NCBI RefSeq assembly: GCF_009831625.1
Contig: NZ_WUUS01000010.1
Span: 107,906-171,905, forward strand
DNA length: 64,000 bases
Direction of reading: 5' to 3'
From: Halobaculum saliterrae
GTDB lineage: Archaea > Halobacteriota > Halobacteria > Halobacteriales > Haloferacaceae
Made by a program: the position numbers and the translations under genes. The notes under the pieces were generated by a model, which was not told where the DNA came from, made no database searches, and worked only from the letters and a program-made list of their open reading frames with translations. This document shows, piece by piece, positions 8,339-15,912 of the stretch. Numbering within the stretch: the first letter of the stretch is position 1; each line of letters starts with the position of its first letter.

Positions 8339-9112
8339 ATGGACGTCCGGGGCGATCGCGAGTGCAAGGAGTGCGGGACCCGCTGGTCGTACTTCGAGAC
8401 GGGGAGCGTCGCGTGTCCGGACTGCGGAAGCCTCCGGAGCGTCGGCACCGGCGAACGACGGAGACACACCGACGCGCCGGCGGAGTTGGATCTCACCTCC
8501 GTGTTGGCCGAGATCGACGGTACTCCCCTCGTGGACCTCGTCGACGAGATCAAATCGGAGTGCCGGGCGTATCTCCGCAAGCGAGGGTTCATCCGCGGCG
8601 GCGACCTCGCGCCGCTCGACGACGCGTACCTCGCGGCCGCCGAGTTACGCCACGCCGCGGACGTGTACGGACGGATCGCCGGTCCCGGCGGCGGCCGAGC
8701 GGACGCGACCATGGGCGAGCGCGGGCCCGAGGGGACCTCCCCGGGCGTCACCGACGACGAGGAGTGGTACGTCACGGCCCTCCTGCGCGCGACCGACACG
8801 GGCGAGCGACCGAGTGCGGGCGAGGTGCCGCCGCGGATGCACGAGGCGCGGGGCCTCGCCGCCGCCGAGGCGGTACTCGAGTACCGCACGGACGTGGCGA
8901 GGTACCTCGAGGACCACCCGGACCCGGAGGCGAGCAGGACGCTCGGCGCCGTCCGCGACCGCGCGAAGCGGATCGACGCGCTGGAGGGCGACGTTGCGCC
9001 CGCGGAGGCGGACGCGCTCGTCGACGCGGCCGTCGAGTTGGGTCGGTACCTCGTCGCCGACGACGTGGAGGCCCTGGCGAGCGCGCGGGAGCGCCTCGAC
9101 GACACCGAGTGA
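8339..9112 (+). CDS. haloarchaeal protein with N-terminal zinc ribbon
   Basis: 257 residues. The N-terminus has a TFIIB/rubredoxin-like zinc ribbon (CKECGTRWSY and CPDCGSLRSVG, residues about 6-32). The rest is helical and charged with no recognised catalytic motif; a conserved-looking DLVDEIKSECRAYLRKRGFI segment follows the ribbon. The ATG at 8339 is supported by a T-run (8309-8313) about 26 nt upstream. It may be a nucleic-acid or protein-binding factor restricted to haloarchaea; I do not recognise a studied member. Confidence 0.75.
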   Translation: MDVRGDRECKECGTRWSYFETGSVACPDCGSLRSVGTGERRRHTDAPAELDLTSVLAEIDGTPLVDLVDEIKSECRAYLRKRGFIRGGDLAPLDDAYLAAAELRHAADVYGRIAGPGGGRADATMGERGPEGTSPGVTDDEEWYVTALLRATDTGERPSAGEVPPRMHEARGLAAAEAVLEYRTDVARYLEDHPDPEASRTLGAVRDRAKRIDALEGDVAPAEADALVDAAVELGRYLVADDVEALASARERLDDTE

Positions 9113-9140
9113 GGCCGCACTGCGGGGCCGACCGCTCGCC

Positions 9141-10103
9141 TCACCCGTCGCTCTTCTCGAACCCCTCGCGAAGCGCCGCGGCCGTGTCCGCCAGTACCCC
9201 GCGGGCCGCGCTCACACCGAGTTCGCCGAGCATCCCGGCGACGCCGTGGATCAGCGACGGGTAGTGGAGGTGGTCGACGGGGACGCCGGCGTCCGCGAGC
9301 GCCTCGGCGTAAGCGACTCCCTCGTCGCGCAGCGGGTCGAACCCGCAGGTGACGACCGTCGCCGACGGGAGGTCGGCGTGGCTGCACGCCGCCAACGGAC
9401 ACGCGTACGGGTTCGCGAGTTCGAGGTCGCTCCGCCAGTAGTGCCGTCTGAAGTAGTCGATGTCCGCCGGTTCGAGGTAGTAGCCCTCGCCGTTCTCCTC
9501 GTAGGACGGCCAGTCTCCGGCGGGGTCCACGACCGGATAGACGAGCGTCTGGTGGTCGATGGCCGGGCCGCCCGTCTCGCGGGCATGCAGGGCGGCCGCC
9601 GCGGCGAAGTTGCCGCCCGCGCTGTCGCCGCCGACGGCGAGCCGACCGTCCCCGTCCACCGCTTCGGGGCCGTTCGCGACCCACTCCGTCGCCGCGATCG
9701 CGTCCTCCACCCCCGCGGGAAACGGGTCCTCCGGAGCGAGCCGGTAGTCGACCGAGACGACGACGCAGTCCGCCTCGTCGGCGAGCACCCGGCAGATCCC
9801 GTCGACCGTGTCGAGCGACCCGATCACCCAGCCGCCGCCGTGGAAGTAGACGAGTACCGGGAACGGCCCCTCGCCCTCGGGCGTGTACACCCTGATCGGG
9901 ACCTCCGGCCCGTCGCCGTACCCGGGGACTGTGCGGTCCGTGACCGTCGCCAGTTCCGGGACGTCCGTCGGCTCGCCGCGCCAGTCGGAGAAGAACTCGC
10001 GAGCCTCCCGCGGGGGGAGGTCGTGCAGATCCGGCACGTCGGCGTCGTCCATCGTCTCCAACAGCTCCCTCGCCTCGGGGTCGAGGTCCGCGTCTCTGTC
10101 CAT
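9141..10103 (-). CDS. alpha/beta hydrolase, HSL-family esterase/lipase
   Basis: 320 residues. The oxyanion-hole motif YFHGGGW and the nucleophile elbow GGDSAGGN mark the hormone-sensitive-lipase family; the likely Asp and His of the triad are in CGFDPLRDEG and SLIHGVAGM. These enzymes hydrolyse short or medium acyl esters in the cytoplasm. I prefer the ATG at 10103 to a TTG five codons upstream. Tail-to-tail with the zinc-ribbon gene (28-bp gap). The substrate is not predictable from sequence. Confidence 0.85.
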   Translation of the reverse strand: MDRDADLDPEARELLETMDDADVPDLHDLPPREAREFFSDWRGEPTDVPELATVTDRTVPGYGDGPEVPIRVYTPEGEGPFPVLVYFHGGGWVIGSLDTVDGICRVLADEADCVVVSVDYRLAPEDPFPAGVEDAIAATEWVANGPEAVDGDGRLAVGGDSAGGNFAAAAALHARETGGPAIDHQTLVYPVVDPAGDWPSYEENGEGYYLEPADIDYFRRHYWRSDLELANPYACPLAACSHADLPSATVVTCGFDPLRDEGVAYAEALADAGVPVDHLHYPSLIHGVAGMLGELGVSAARGVLADTAAALREGFEKSDG

Positions 10104-10188
10104 GCGGGACGATACCAAGTGGCGGAGAATAAATCGGTTGCCGGGGGGCGAACGACAACGGAGAAGACGAGTCGCGGCGGCGTCCCGT

Positions 10189-11073
10189 TCAGGGAAGGTC
10201 GATCTCGACGCCGTGCTGTTCGCCCGCGGCCTTCACTGTGTTGTACAGCAACATCGCGCGGGTCATCGGACCGACGCCGCCGGGGACGGGAGTGATCGCG
10301 CCCGCCTTCCCGGCGACCCCGTCGTAGTCCACGTCGCCGACGAGCGTCGACTCGCCGTCGCGCTCGACGCGGTTGATCCCCACGTCGATGACGGTCGCGC
10401 CCTCGCTCACCATGTCGGCAGTGATGAACTCCGGGATGCCGGCGGCGGCGACGACGATATCCGCGCGGCGGGTGTGGCTGGCGAGGTCGTCGGTCCGGGA
10501 GTGACACACCGTGGTCGTCGCGTTGCCGCCCTCGCCGCGACCGAAGAGGAGGTTGGCCATCGGCTTGCCGACGATGTCCGAGCGACCGACGACGACCGCC
10601 TCCTTCCCCTCCGGGTCCACGTCCGCCGACGCGAGCAGGCGCTGGATGCCGTGGGGCGTGCAGGGCTTGAATCGCGGGTTGCCTGCGACGAGGCGCCCCA
10701 CGTTCTCCGGGTGGAAGCCGTCCACGTCCTTCGCGGGGTCGACCGAACGCAGGACGCGTCGGGTGTCGACGTGGTCGACAACGGGCATCTGGACGAGGAT
10801 CCCGTGGACCTCGTCGTCCGCGTTCAGTTCCTCGATCGTGTCGTACAGTTCCTCGGCGGGCGCGTCGTTGTCCACGTCGACGTGGATCCCTCGCATCCCG
10901 ACCTCCTCGCAGTCGTTCTGCTTCATCGAGACGTACGTCTCGCTGGCGGGGTCGTCGCTCATCAGCACGGTCGCGAGCGCGGGGTCGACGCCCTCCGCTT
11001 GGAGCGTCTCCACGCAGTCAGCGACGCCCGAACGGATCTCGGCGGCGACGGCGTTCCCGTCGATATCGGTCAT
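10189..11073 (-). CDS. folD: methylenetetrahydrofolate dehydrogenase / methenyl-THF cyclohydrolase FolD
   Basis: 294 residues, full length for FolD. Visible motifs are the substrate loop with Y-V-x-x-K (ASETYVSMKQNDC), GILVQMPVVDHVD, DVDGFHPENVGRL, the Rossmann VVVGRSDIVGKP and the C-terminal ITPVPGGVGPMTRAMLL. The enzyme interconverts methylene-, methenyl- and 10-formyl-THF, supplying formyl groups for purine synthesis. It lies downstream of glyA on the same strand with a 120-bp gap. The gap holds its own TATA-like TTCTTACG (11096-11103) and a 20-bp palindrome (11130-11149), so it probably has a separate promoter. Confidence 0.95.
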   Translation of the reverse strand: MTDIDGNAVAAEIRSGVADCVETLQAEGVDPALATVLMSDDPASETYVSMKQNDCEEVGMRGIHVDVDNDAPAEELYDTIEELNADDEVHGILVQMPVVDHVDTRRVLRSVDPAKDVDGFHPENVGRLVAGNPRFKPCTPHGIQRLLASADVDPEGKEAVVVGRSDIVGKPMANLLFGRGEGGNATTTVCHSRTDDLASHTRRADIVVAAAGIPEFITADMVSEGATVIDVGINRVERDGESTLVGDVDYDGVAGKAGAITPVPGGVGPMTRAMLLYNTVKAAGEQHGVEIDLP

Positions 11074-11129
11074 GGTCGATGGGGCGGCGGCGACGCGTAA
11101 GAATCCTCGGGTTCGTGCATACCGACCGC

Positions 11130-11149
11130 CATATTCAGACGAGAATATG
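11130..11149. promoter_or_regulatory. 20-bp inverted repeat upstream of folD (putative operator)
   Basis: CATATTC, six bases, then GAATATG: a perfect 7+7 bp palindrome in otherwise GC-rich DNA. It ends 27 bp upstream of the folD TATA-like box, a position used by archaeal activators. A similar palindrome (GTATTCA, six bases, TGAATAC) precedes purF at 47801-47820. See the finding on a possible shared purine/one-carbon operator. Confidence 0.5.
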
Positions 11150-11193
11150 CATAGATGTGGTGTTCGGTCCGGCTGACGTGGCCGCCCGCCGAC

Positions 11194-12441
11194 CTACTCG
11201 TACAGCGGGTTCGCGTCGGTCAGCTCGTCGACGCGCTCGCGGACCTCGGCGATGGTCGACTCGTCCTCGACGTTGTCGACGACCCGGTGGATGAGGTCGC
11301 CGACCTCGCGGCAGTCGGCCTCGTCGAAGCCGCGGGTGGTGAGCGCGGGCGTCCCGGCGCGGATGCCCGAGGGGTCGAATGGCGAGCGCGTCTCGCCGGG
11401 CACCGTGTTCGCGTTGAGGACGATGCCGGCGTCGGCGAGCGCCTCCTCGGCGTCGCCGCCGGAGGTGTCGGGGTGGGATTCACGCAGGTCGACGAGCACG
11501 AGGTGGGTGTCGGTGCCGCCGGAGACGACCTCGAAGCCGTTGTCCGCGAACGACTCCGCCAGCGCCTCGGCGTTGTCGACGACCTGCTGTGCGTACCCCT
11601 CGAACTCGGGCTCCAGCGCCTCGCCGAAGCCGACGGCCTTGCCCGCGATGTTGTGCATCAGGGGGCCGCCCTGCCCGCCGGGGAACACCGCCGCGTCGAC
11701 GGCGTCGGCGTGCTCCTCGTCGCACATGACGATGCCGCCGCGACCGGCGCGGATCGTCTTGTGGGTGGAGCCGGTCACGAAGTCCGCGACGCCGACGGGC
11801 GAGTCGTGGACGCCCGCGGCGACGAGTCCGGTGATGTGGGCGATGTCCGCGAGGTGGTGGGCGCCGACGTCGTCCGCGACCGCCTGGATGCGCTCCCACT
11901 CGACCTCCCGCGGGTACGCCGAGTACCCGGAGACGATGATGTCGGGGTCGAACTCCTCGGCCTGCGTCTCCAGCGCCTCGTAGTCGATGTAGCCCGTCTC
12001 GGGGTCGACGCCGTACTGCTCGACCTCGAACAGCTGGCCGGTGAAGTTCGCGGGATGACCGTGGCTGAGGTGCCCGCCGTGTTCGAGTTCCAGCGAGAGG
12101 ATCTTGTCGCCCGGGTCCAGCGTCGCGAGGTAGACGGCCATGTTGGCCTGCGTGCCCGAGTGGGGCTGGACGTTGACGTGCTCGGCGCCCCACAGCTCCG
12201 TGGCGCGCTCGATCGCGAGCTCCTCAACGTCGTCGGCGAACTCACAGCCCGCGTAGTAGCGCTTGCCGGGATACCCCTCGGCGTACTTGTTCGTGAGGGC
12301 GCTGCCCTGCGCCTCCAACACGGCCTCGGAGACGTGGTTCTCGGAGGCGATCATCGCCAGCGTGTCCTGTTGTCGGCGAACCTCGCCCTCGAGGGCGTCC
12401 GCGACGGCCGGATCTGTCTCGCGTACCTCGGGATACTCCAT
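11194..12441 (-). CDS. glyA: serine hydroxymethyltransferase
   Basis: 415 residues, typical full length. The PLP-binding lysine is in VTGSTHKTIRAGRGG; other family motifs are ASENHVS near the N-terminus, NKYAEGYPGKRYYAG, PHSGTQAN and the C-terminal GTPALTTRGF. It converts serine plus THF to glycine plus methylene-THF, which FolD (next gene downstream) turns into 10-formyl-THF, so the pair forms a one-carbon module. A T-rich box (minus strand CTTTTTG, 12464-12471) lies about 25 nt before the ATG. Divergent from the CHAT gene, with only 98 bp between starts. Confidence 0.96.
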   Translation of the reverse strand: MEYPEVRETDPAVADALEGEVRRQQDTLAMIASENHVSEAVLEAQGSALTNKYAEGYPGKRYYAGCEFADDVEELAIERATELWGAEHVNVQPHSGTQANMAVYLATLDPGDKILSLELEHGGHLSHGHPANFTGQLFEVEQYGVDPETGYIDYEALETQAEEFDPDIIVSGYSAYPREVEWERIQAVADDVGAHHLADIAHITGLVAAGVHDSPVGVADFVTGSTHKTIRAGRGGIVMCDEEHADAVDAAVFPGGQGGPLMHNIAGKAVGFGEALEPEFEGYAQQVVDNAEALAESFADNGFEVVSGGTDTHLVLVDLRESHPDTSGGDAEEALADAGIVLNANTVPGETRSPFDPSGIRAGTPALTTRGFDEADCREVGDLIHRVVDNVEDESTIAEVRERVDELTDANPLYE

Positions 12442-12503
12442 ACCGATGGTCGGGCGAGCGTCGACAAAAAGCCATGCGTACTCGCGTGCGGCCGGGCGAT
12501 ACC

Positions 12504-12510
12504 GATAAAT
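12504..12510 (+). promoter_or_regulatory. TATA-like box of the CHAT protease gene
   Basis: GATAAAT, with a CGATACC stretch just upstream that could serve as BRE, lies 30 nt before the ATG at 12540. No ribosome binding site is visible, so a leaderless or very short-leader transcript is predicted. Confidence 0.5.
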
Positions 12511-12539
12511 GGGACCGACCCACAGGTCCGTCCAGTCGA

Positions 12540-14621
12540 ATGCAGGTCGAACGGACCGAGGAGGGGTTCCGGGCGGTCGACGCCGCCAAACAGTCCATCG
12601 ACGTTCGGGTGGACGGCTGGAGCGACCGCGCCGACGCGTCGATCCCGTCGCTCGAGTCCGCCATCGACGCGCTCGACCTCGGGGACACCTGGACGCCGGA
12701 CGCGACGGTGTCGGGGTCGGTCGAGTCCCTCGGGTTTCCGCCGGTGTACGCGCCGATACGCGACGTCGACACCGGGGAGATGTACGACCTCGGCAGCGGC
12801 ACCGGCCCGCTGTCGATCCCCGAGGGGTCGTACGCGCTCTGCGTCGAGAGCAGGGTCGACGTGTACGTCCGCTTCGAGGGGGCCGTGACGATCGAGAAGC
12901 CGCGATACGAGCGGCTTCGGGTTCGGTTCCCGACGACGACCGCCGTCGAGATCGGGTTCGCCGGCGGCGTCCACGACGAGCCGGAGACGGTGACGGTGCC
13001 GCGGACGCCCGAGGGAGTCGCGACGGCGCTCTCGACGTTTCCGGCCGGGCATCGCACCTCGACCGCCGACCGCTCGTTCGACAGCATGCGCGGGATGCCG
13101 CCGCGGATCGCGTTCGGGGAATCGGTCTCGGTTCCAGAGACGCTGCGTGAGTCGCGCGCCGACGCCGACGTGCGTGTCGTCGTTCCTCCGGACCTCGACT
13201 ACCTGTTCGTCGTCTCGCCGTTGGCCCACTACGTCGGCGCCGATATCGCCGTCGAGCCGGGGGGTCGCCCCCGTCTCGAAACGCCCGGCGGGATCCGCAC
13301 GCTCCCGGGGCTCCCCGAGTTGCAGGACGCGGTCGCCTCGCTGCTCGAACGGACGTTCCACCTCGACTGCGTCGTCAGGGAGGCCGGCCCGCACGGCTCG
13401 GACCTGTCGGTCGGAGCGGTGGCCTCGGAACTCGATCTCGACGCCGAGTCGCTGTACGCCGCATCGCCGGGGGAACGGCTCGACGCGTACCTCGAGACGC
13501 CGTTCGAGTCGGTCCGCGATCGGTTCCCCGAGTGGCACCTGTCGATGTCGATCGACCCCCGGTACGACCACGTGCCGACGCTGTCGCACCTCCTCGCGAA
13601 CGTCCCGCATGTCCGGGTCGCGGAGTCCACCGCGCTGCCGGAGTCGGAGTGGCTCGACACCTCGCTGTCCGACTTCTACCGACGCGACGCGGGAGAGGTC
13701 GCGTCCGTCGACCCCGTCCGACCGTCGCTGGGGCCGGGACGTACGCACGGCTGGCTCGCCGAGGGCGTACCGATAGACGCGTTCAAAACGGTTCCGGAGG
13801 CGTACGAGAACCGAGGCCGATACCTCGATTCCGCGGGCGAGCCGATCTCGATCGTCGCGATCCTGAACGACGGGGACATGCGCGAGGAGCACGACACCGT
13901 CGCCGCCCACTACCGCGAGCGCGCGGAGGCACTCGGCCTCGAGGTGTCGGTCCGGGAGCACCTCAGCGTCGACGAGCTCGCCTCGACGTTCGAGTCGCGC
14001 ACCGACCTCGTCCACTACATCGGCCACTGCGAGCGGGACGGCCTCCGGTGTGCCGACGGCTACCTCTCGGCGTCGTCGCTCTCAGCGTCGAACGCCCAGA
14101 CGTTCTTCTTGAACGCCTGCGGCTCCTTCCACGAGGGGGTGGAGCTGATCCGGAAGGGGAGCGTCGCGGGCGCGGTCACGTTCAGCGAGGTGCTCGACGG
14201 GCAGGCCGCGACGGTCGGAACGATGTTCGCCCGGCTGCTCGTCACGGGCTACTGCATGGAGCGGGCGCTCGACAAGTCGCGGCGCCAGATCATGACCGGT
14301 AAGGACTACGCCGTCGTCGGCGACGGAACGCACGTCCTGACGAAGTCGGAGCACATCGTCGGCACCGACGTTCGCGTGACTCACGCCGGATCGGACGGCT
14401 TCGACGTGACGGTCTCGATGGGCGCGCCCTGGATGGCGGGCGGGTTCTTCCGGCCGTACCTGCAGGAGGGCGACGAGACGCATCTCTTGGGCGAGCGCAG
14501 GGAGTTCACTGTCGACCGTCCGTCGCTGATCGAGTTCCTCTCGTACGCGGACGCCCCCGTGCTGTTCGACGGGGAACTCCGCTGGTCGAACGAGCTGGCC
14601 GAGGACCTCCGGGGGCCGTAG
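12540..14621 (+). CDS. CHAT-domain caspase-like cysteine protease
   Basis: 693 residues. The C-terminal half carries a CHAT (caspase HetF-associated TPR) peptidase signature: LVHYIGHCERDG with candidate catalytic His496, then TFFLNACGSFHEG with candidate Cys527, followed by the helical tail GSVAGAVTFSEVLDGQAATV, FARLLVTG and ALDKSRRQI. About 460 residues before it match no domain I know, and no TPR repeats are evident. CHAT proteases act in prokaryotic immunity and cell-death systems (known of the family); the role here is inferred. No signal peptide, so cytoplasmic. It is divergent from glyA and tail-to-tail with a 62-residue membrane peptide gene, which may be unrelated. Base composition matches the neighbours. 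Confidence 0.8.
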   Translation: MQVERTEEGFRAVDAAKQSIDVRVDGWSDRADASIPSLESAIDALDLGDTWTPDATVSGSVESLGFPPVYAPIRDVDTGEMYDLGSGTGPLSIPEGSYALCVESRVDVYVRFEGAVTIEKPRYERLRVRFPTTTAVEIGFAGGVHDEPETVTVPRTPEGVATALSTFPAGHRTSTADRSFDSMRGMPPRIAFGESVSVPETLRESRADADVRVVVPPDLDYLFVVSPLAHYVGADIAVEPGGRPRLETPGGIRTLPGLPELQDAVASLLERTFHLDCVVREAGPHGSDLSVGAVASELDLDAESLYAASPGERLDAYLETPFESVRDRFPEWHLSMSIDPRYDHVPTLSHLLANVPHVRVAESTALPESEWLDTSLSDFYRRDAGEVASVDPVRPSLGPGRTHGWLAEGVPIDAFKTVPEAYENRGRYLDSAGEPISIVAILNDGDMREEHDTVAAHYRERAEALGLEVSVREHLSVDELASTFESRTDLVHYIGHCERDGLRCADGYLSASSLSASNAQTFFLNACGSFHEGVELIRKGSVAGAVTFSEVLDGQAATVGTMFARLLVTGYCMERALDKSRRQIMTGKDYAVVGDGTHVLTKSEHIVGTDVRVTHAGSDGFDVTVSMGAPWMAGGFFRPYLQEGDETHLLGERREFTVDRPSLIEFLSYADAPVLFDGELRWSNELAEDLRGP

Positions 14622-14640
14622 GCGCACTCGAACGCTGTCG

Positions 14641-14829
14641 TCAGGGCCCCGACGACACGTCGCCGACGCCGGTCGGGTCGGTCGCGAACTCCGTTGCCAC
14701 AGCCGCATCCGCAGTGAGGGCCAACGCCAACACGACCGCCAGCACGGTCGCCACCGCGATCCACAGGTGTCGGTTGTCGCCGAGCGTCAGTACCGATCCG
14801 ATCGTTCGTACGCCGAGCGGGCGGACCAT
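14641..14829 (-). CDS. 62-residue membrane/secreted peptide
   Basis: One strong hydrophobic helix (about residues 22-44, WIAVATVLAVVLALALTA) is followed by a short polar Thr/Gly/Ser tail; an N-terminal stretch with Arg precedes it. This fits a single-span membrane peptide or a cleaved signal with a tiny mature part. It resembles in size and layout the small haloarchaeal DUF7503-type peptides, but I cannot confirm membership. It ends 20 bp from the stop of the CHAT protease gene (convergent) and its start faces the AT-rich region before tbsP. Confidence 0.55.
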   Translation of the reverse strand: MVRPLGVRTIGSVLTLGDNRHLWIAVATVLAVVLALALTADAAVATEFATDPTGVGDVSSGP

Positions 14830-14973
14830 ATATTCACAATAATCATGTATGTACTTAACAGTTAGGACAGATTATATCTCGGTCCCTCGCGGACGTATTC
14901 CCCACGTAGAGCGCTTTATTCTACCGAATCTCCGTTAGTATTAAATATTCAACCGGCGTCTCTGTAGGTACCA
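14830..14973. promoter_or_regulatory. AT-rich divergent promoter region (mini-protein / tbsP)
   Basis: A 144-bp stretch much richer in A+T than its surroundings. The plus-strand box ATTAAATA (14939-14946) lies about 28 nt before the tbsP ATG. Towards the small peptide gene there are TA-rich stretches (14829-14875) without one clear box. Autoregulation by TbsP would act here; no palindrome of convincing length is visible. Confidence 0.55.
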
Positions 14974-15792
14974 ATGGCCACCAACGTATTCGAGCGATCG
15001 ATGAACGAGGTCCTCCGGTCCCTGTTCGATCGGTCCGCGGGCGAACTCGTCATCGTCGATCCGAACGCGGCGACGCTCGAGTCGCTCATCGACGTGGGAT
15101 CCGACTACGACGACGACCTCCCGACGCTGAACGTGCTCGCGGACAGCCGCATGCTCAAGGACGTGATGGACGACTTCCTCGTCGCCGGCGACGCGGCCGA
15201 CCTGGTCGACGCCGGGTCGATGACGCTGCGCGAGCTGGACGGCGACGCCGACAACACGCTCGTGGCCGGCGAGGACGAGCTGTACGCAATCGTGTCGGCG
15301 GGAGAACATGTCGCCGCGCTCGCGGCCGACGACGAGTCGTTCGCCGCGGACGCCTATGAGACGTACCGCGGTCAGTGGGCGGACGCGGAGCCGTTCTCCC
15401 TCCGCACGCCGGCGCTCTCTCGCGTCCGCGAGACCCTCGACGAGGACATCGGGGAGGCGGTCCGTGCCGACTTCGACGCGGTGCTCACCTCGCTCGAGAC
15501 CGCCCGCGGCGACGGCGACGGTCTCGACGAGGTGACGATCTCGCTGCTCGTCGCCGCGAAGAACGACGTGCTCCTGTACGACATCAGCAAGTGGGGCGAG
15601 GACATCGGCATCGCCTCGAAGGCGACGTTCTCTCGTACGAAGACGCGGCTCGAGGACCTGGGCCTCATCGACACCGAGAAGGTGCCCATCGACGTGGGCC
15701 GTCCCCGCCTCCGCCTGAAGCTCGGGGACGACCGGCTTCGCGAGGCCTCCGGCGACGAGTTGGCGAGCGTCGCCCACCGGATGCTGAACTGA
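14974..15792 (+). CDS. tbsP: TbsP-type transcriptional regulator
   Basis: 272 residues. It resembles the haloarchaeal TbsP (DUF5821) family: an N-terminal alpha/beta sensor-like region (GELVIVDPNAATLESLID, LNVLADSRMLKDVMDDFLVA) and a C-terminal winged helix (ISLLVAAKNDVLLYDISKWG, SKATFSRTKTRLEDLGLID, with the wing VPIDVGRPRLRLKL). In Haloferax, TbsP works with TrmB on glycolysis/gluconeogenesis genes such as gapII (known, from memory). It has its own AT-rich promoter. The window also encodes a TrmB-family protein at 28424-29491, though not adjacent. Confidence 0.8.
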   Translation: MATNVFERSMNEVLRSLFDRSAGELVIVDPNAATLESLIDVGSDYDDDLPTLNVLADSRMLKDVMDDFLVAGDAADLVDAGSMTLRELDGDADNTLVAGEDELYAIVSAGEHVAALAADDESFAADAYETYRGQWADAEPFSLRTPALSRVRETLDEDIGEAVRADFDAVLTSLETARGDGDGLDEVTISLLVAAKNDVLLYDISKWGEDIGIASKATFSRTKTRLEDLGLIDTEKVPIDVGRPRLRLKLGDDRLREASGDELASVAHRMLN

Positions 15793-15912
15793 GCCGGGCG
15801 AGCGACCGAGCCGACCGGGCCCCACGCCGAGCGCGCCCGCCGGATCCGACTCCACGGCGGACGTATCCGCCCGACCGGCCACCTTTTTGTGCGACTCACT
15901 CCACGGGCGGGC

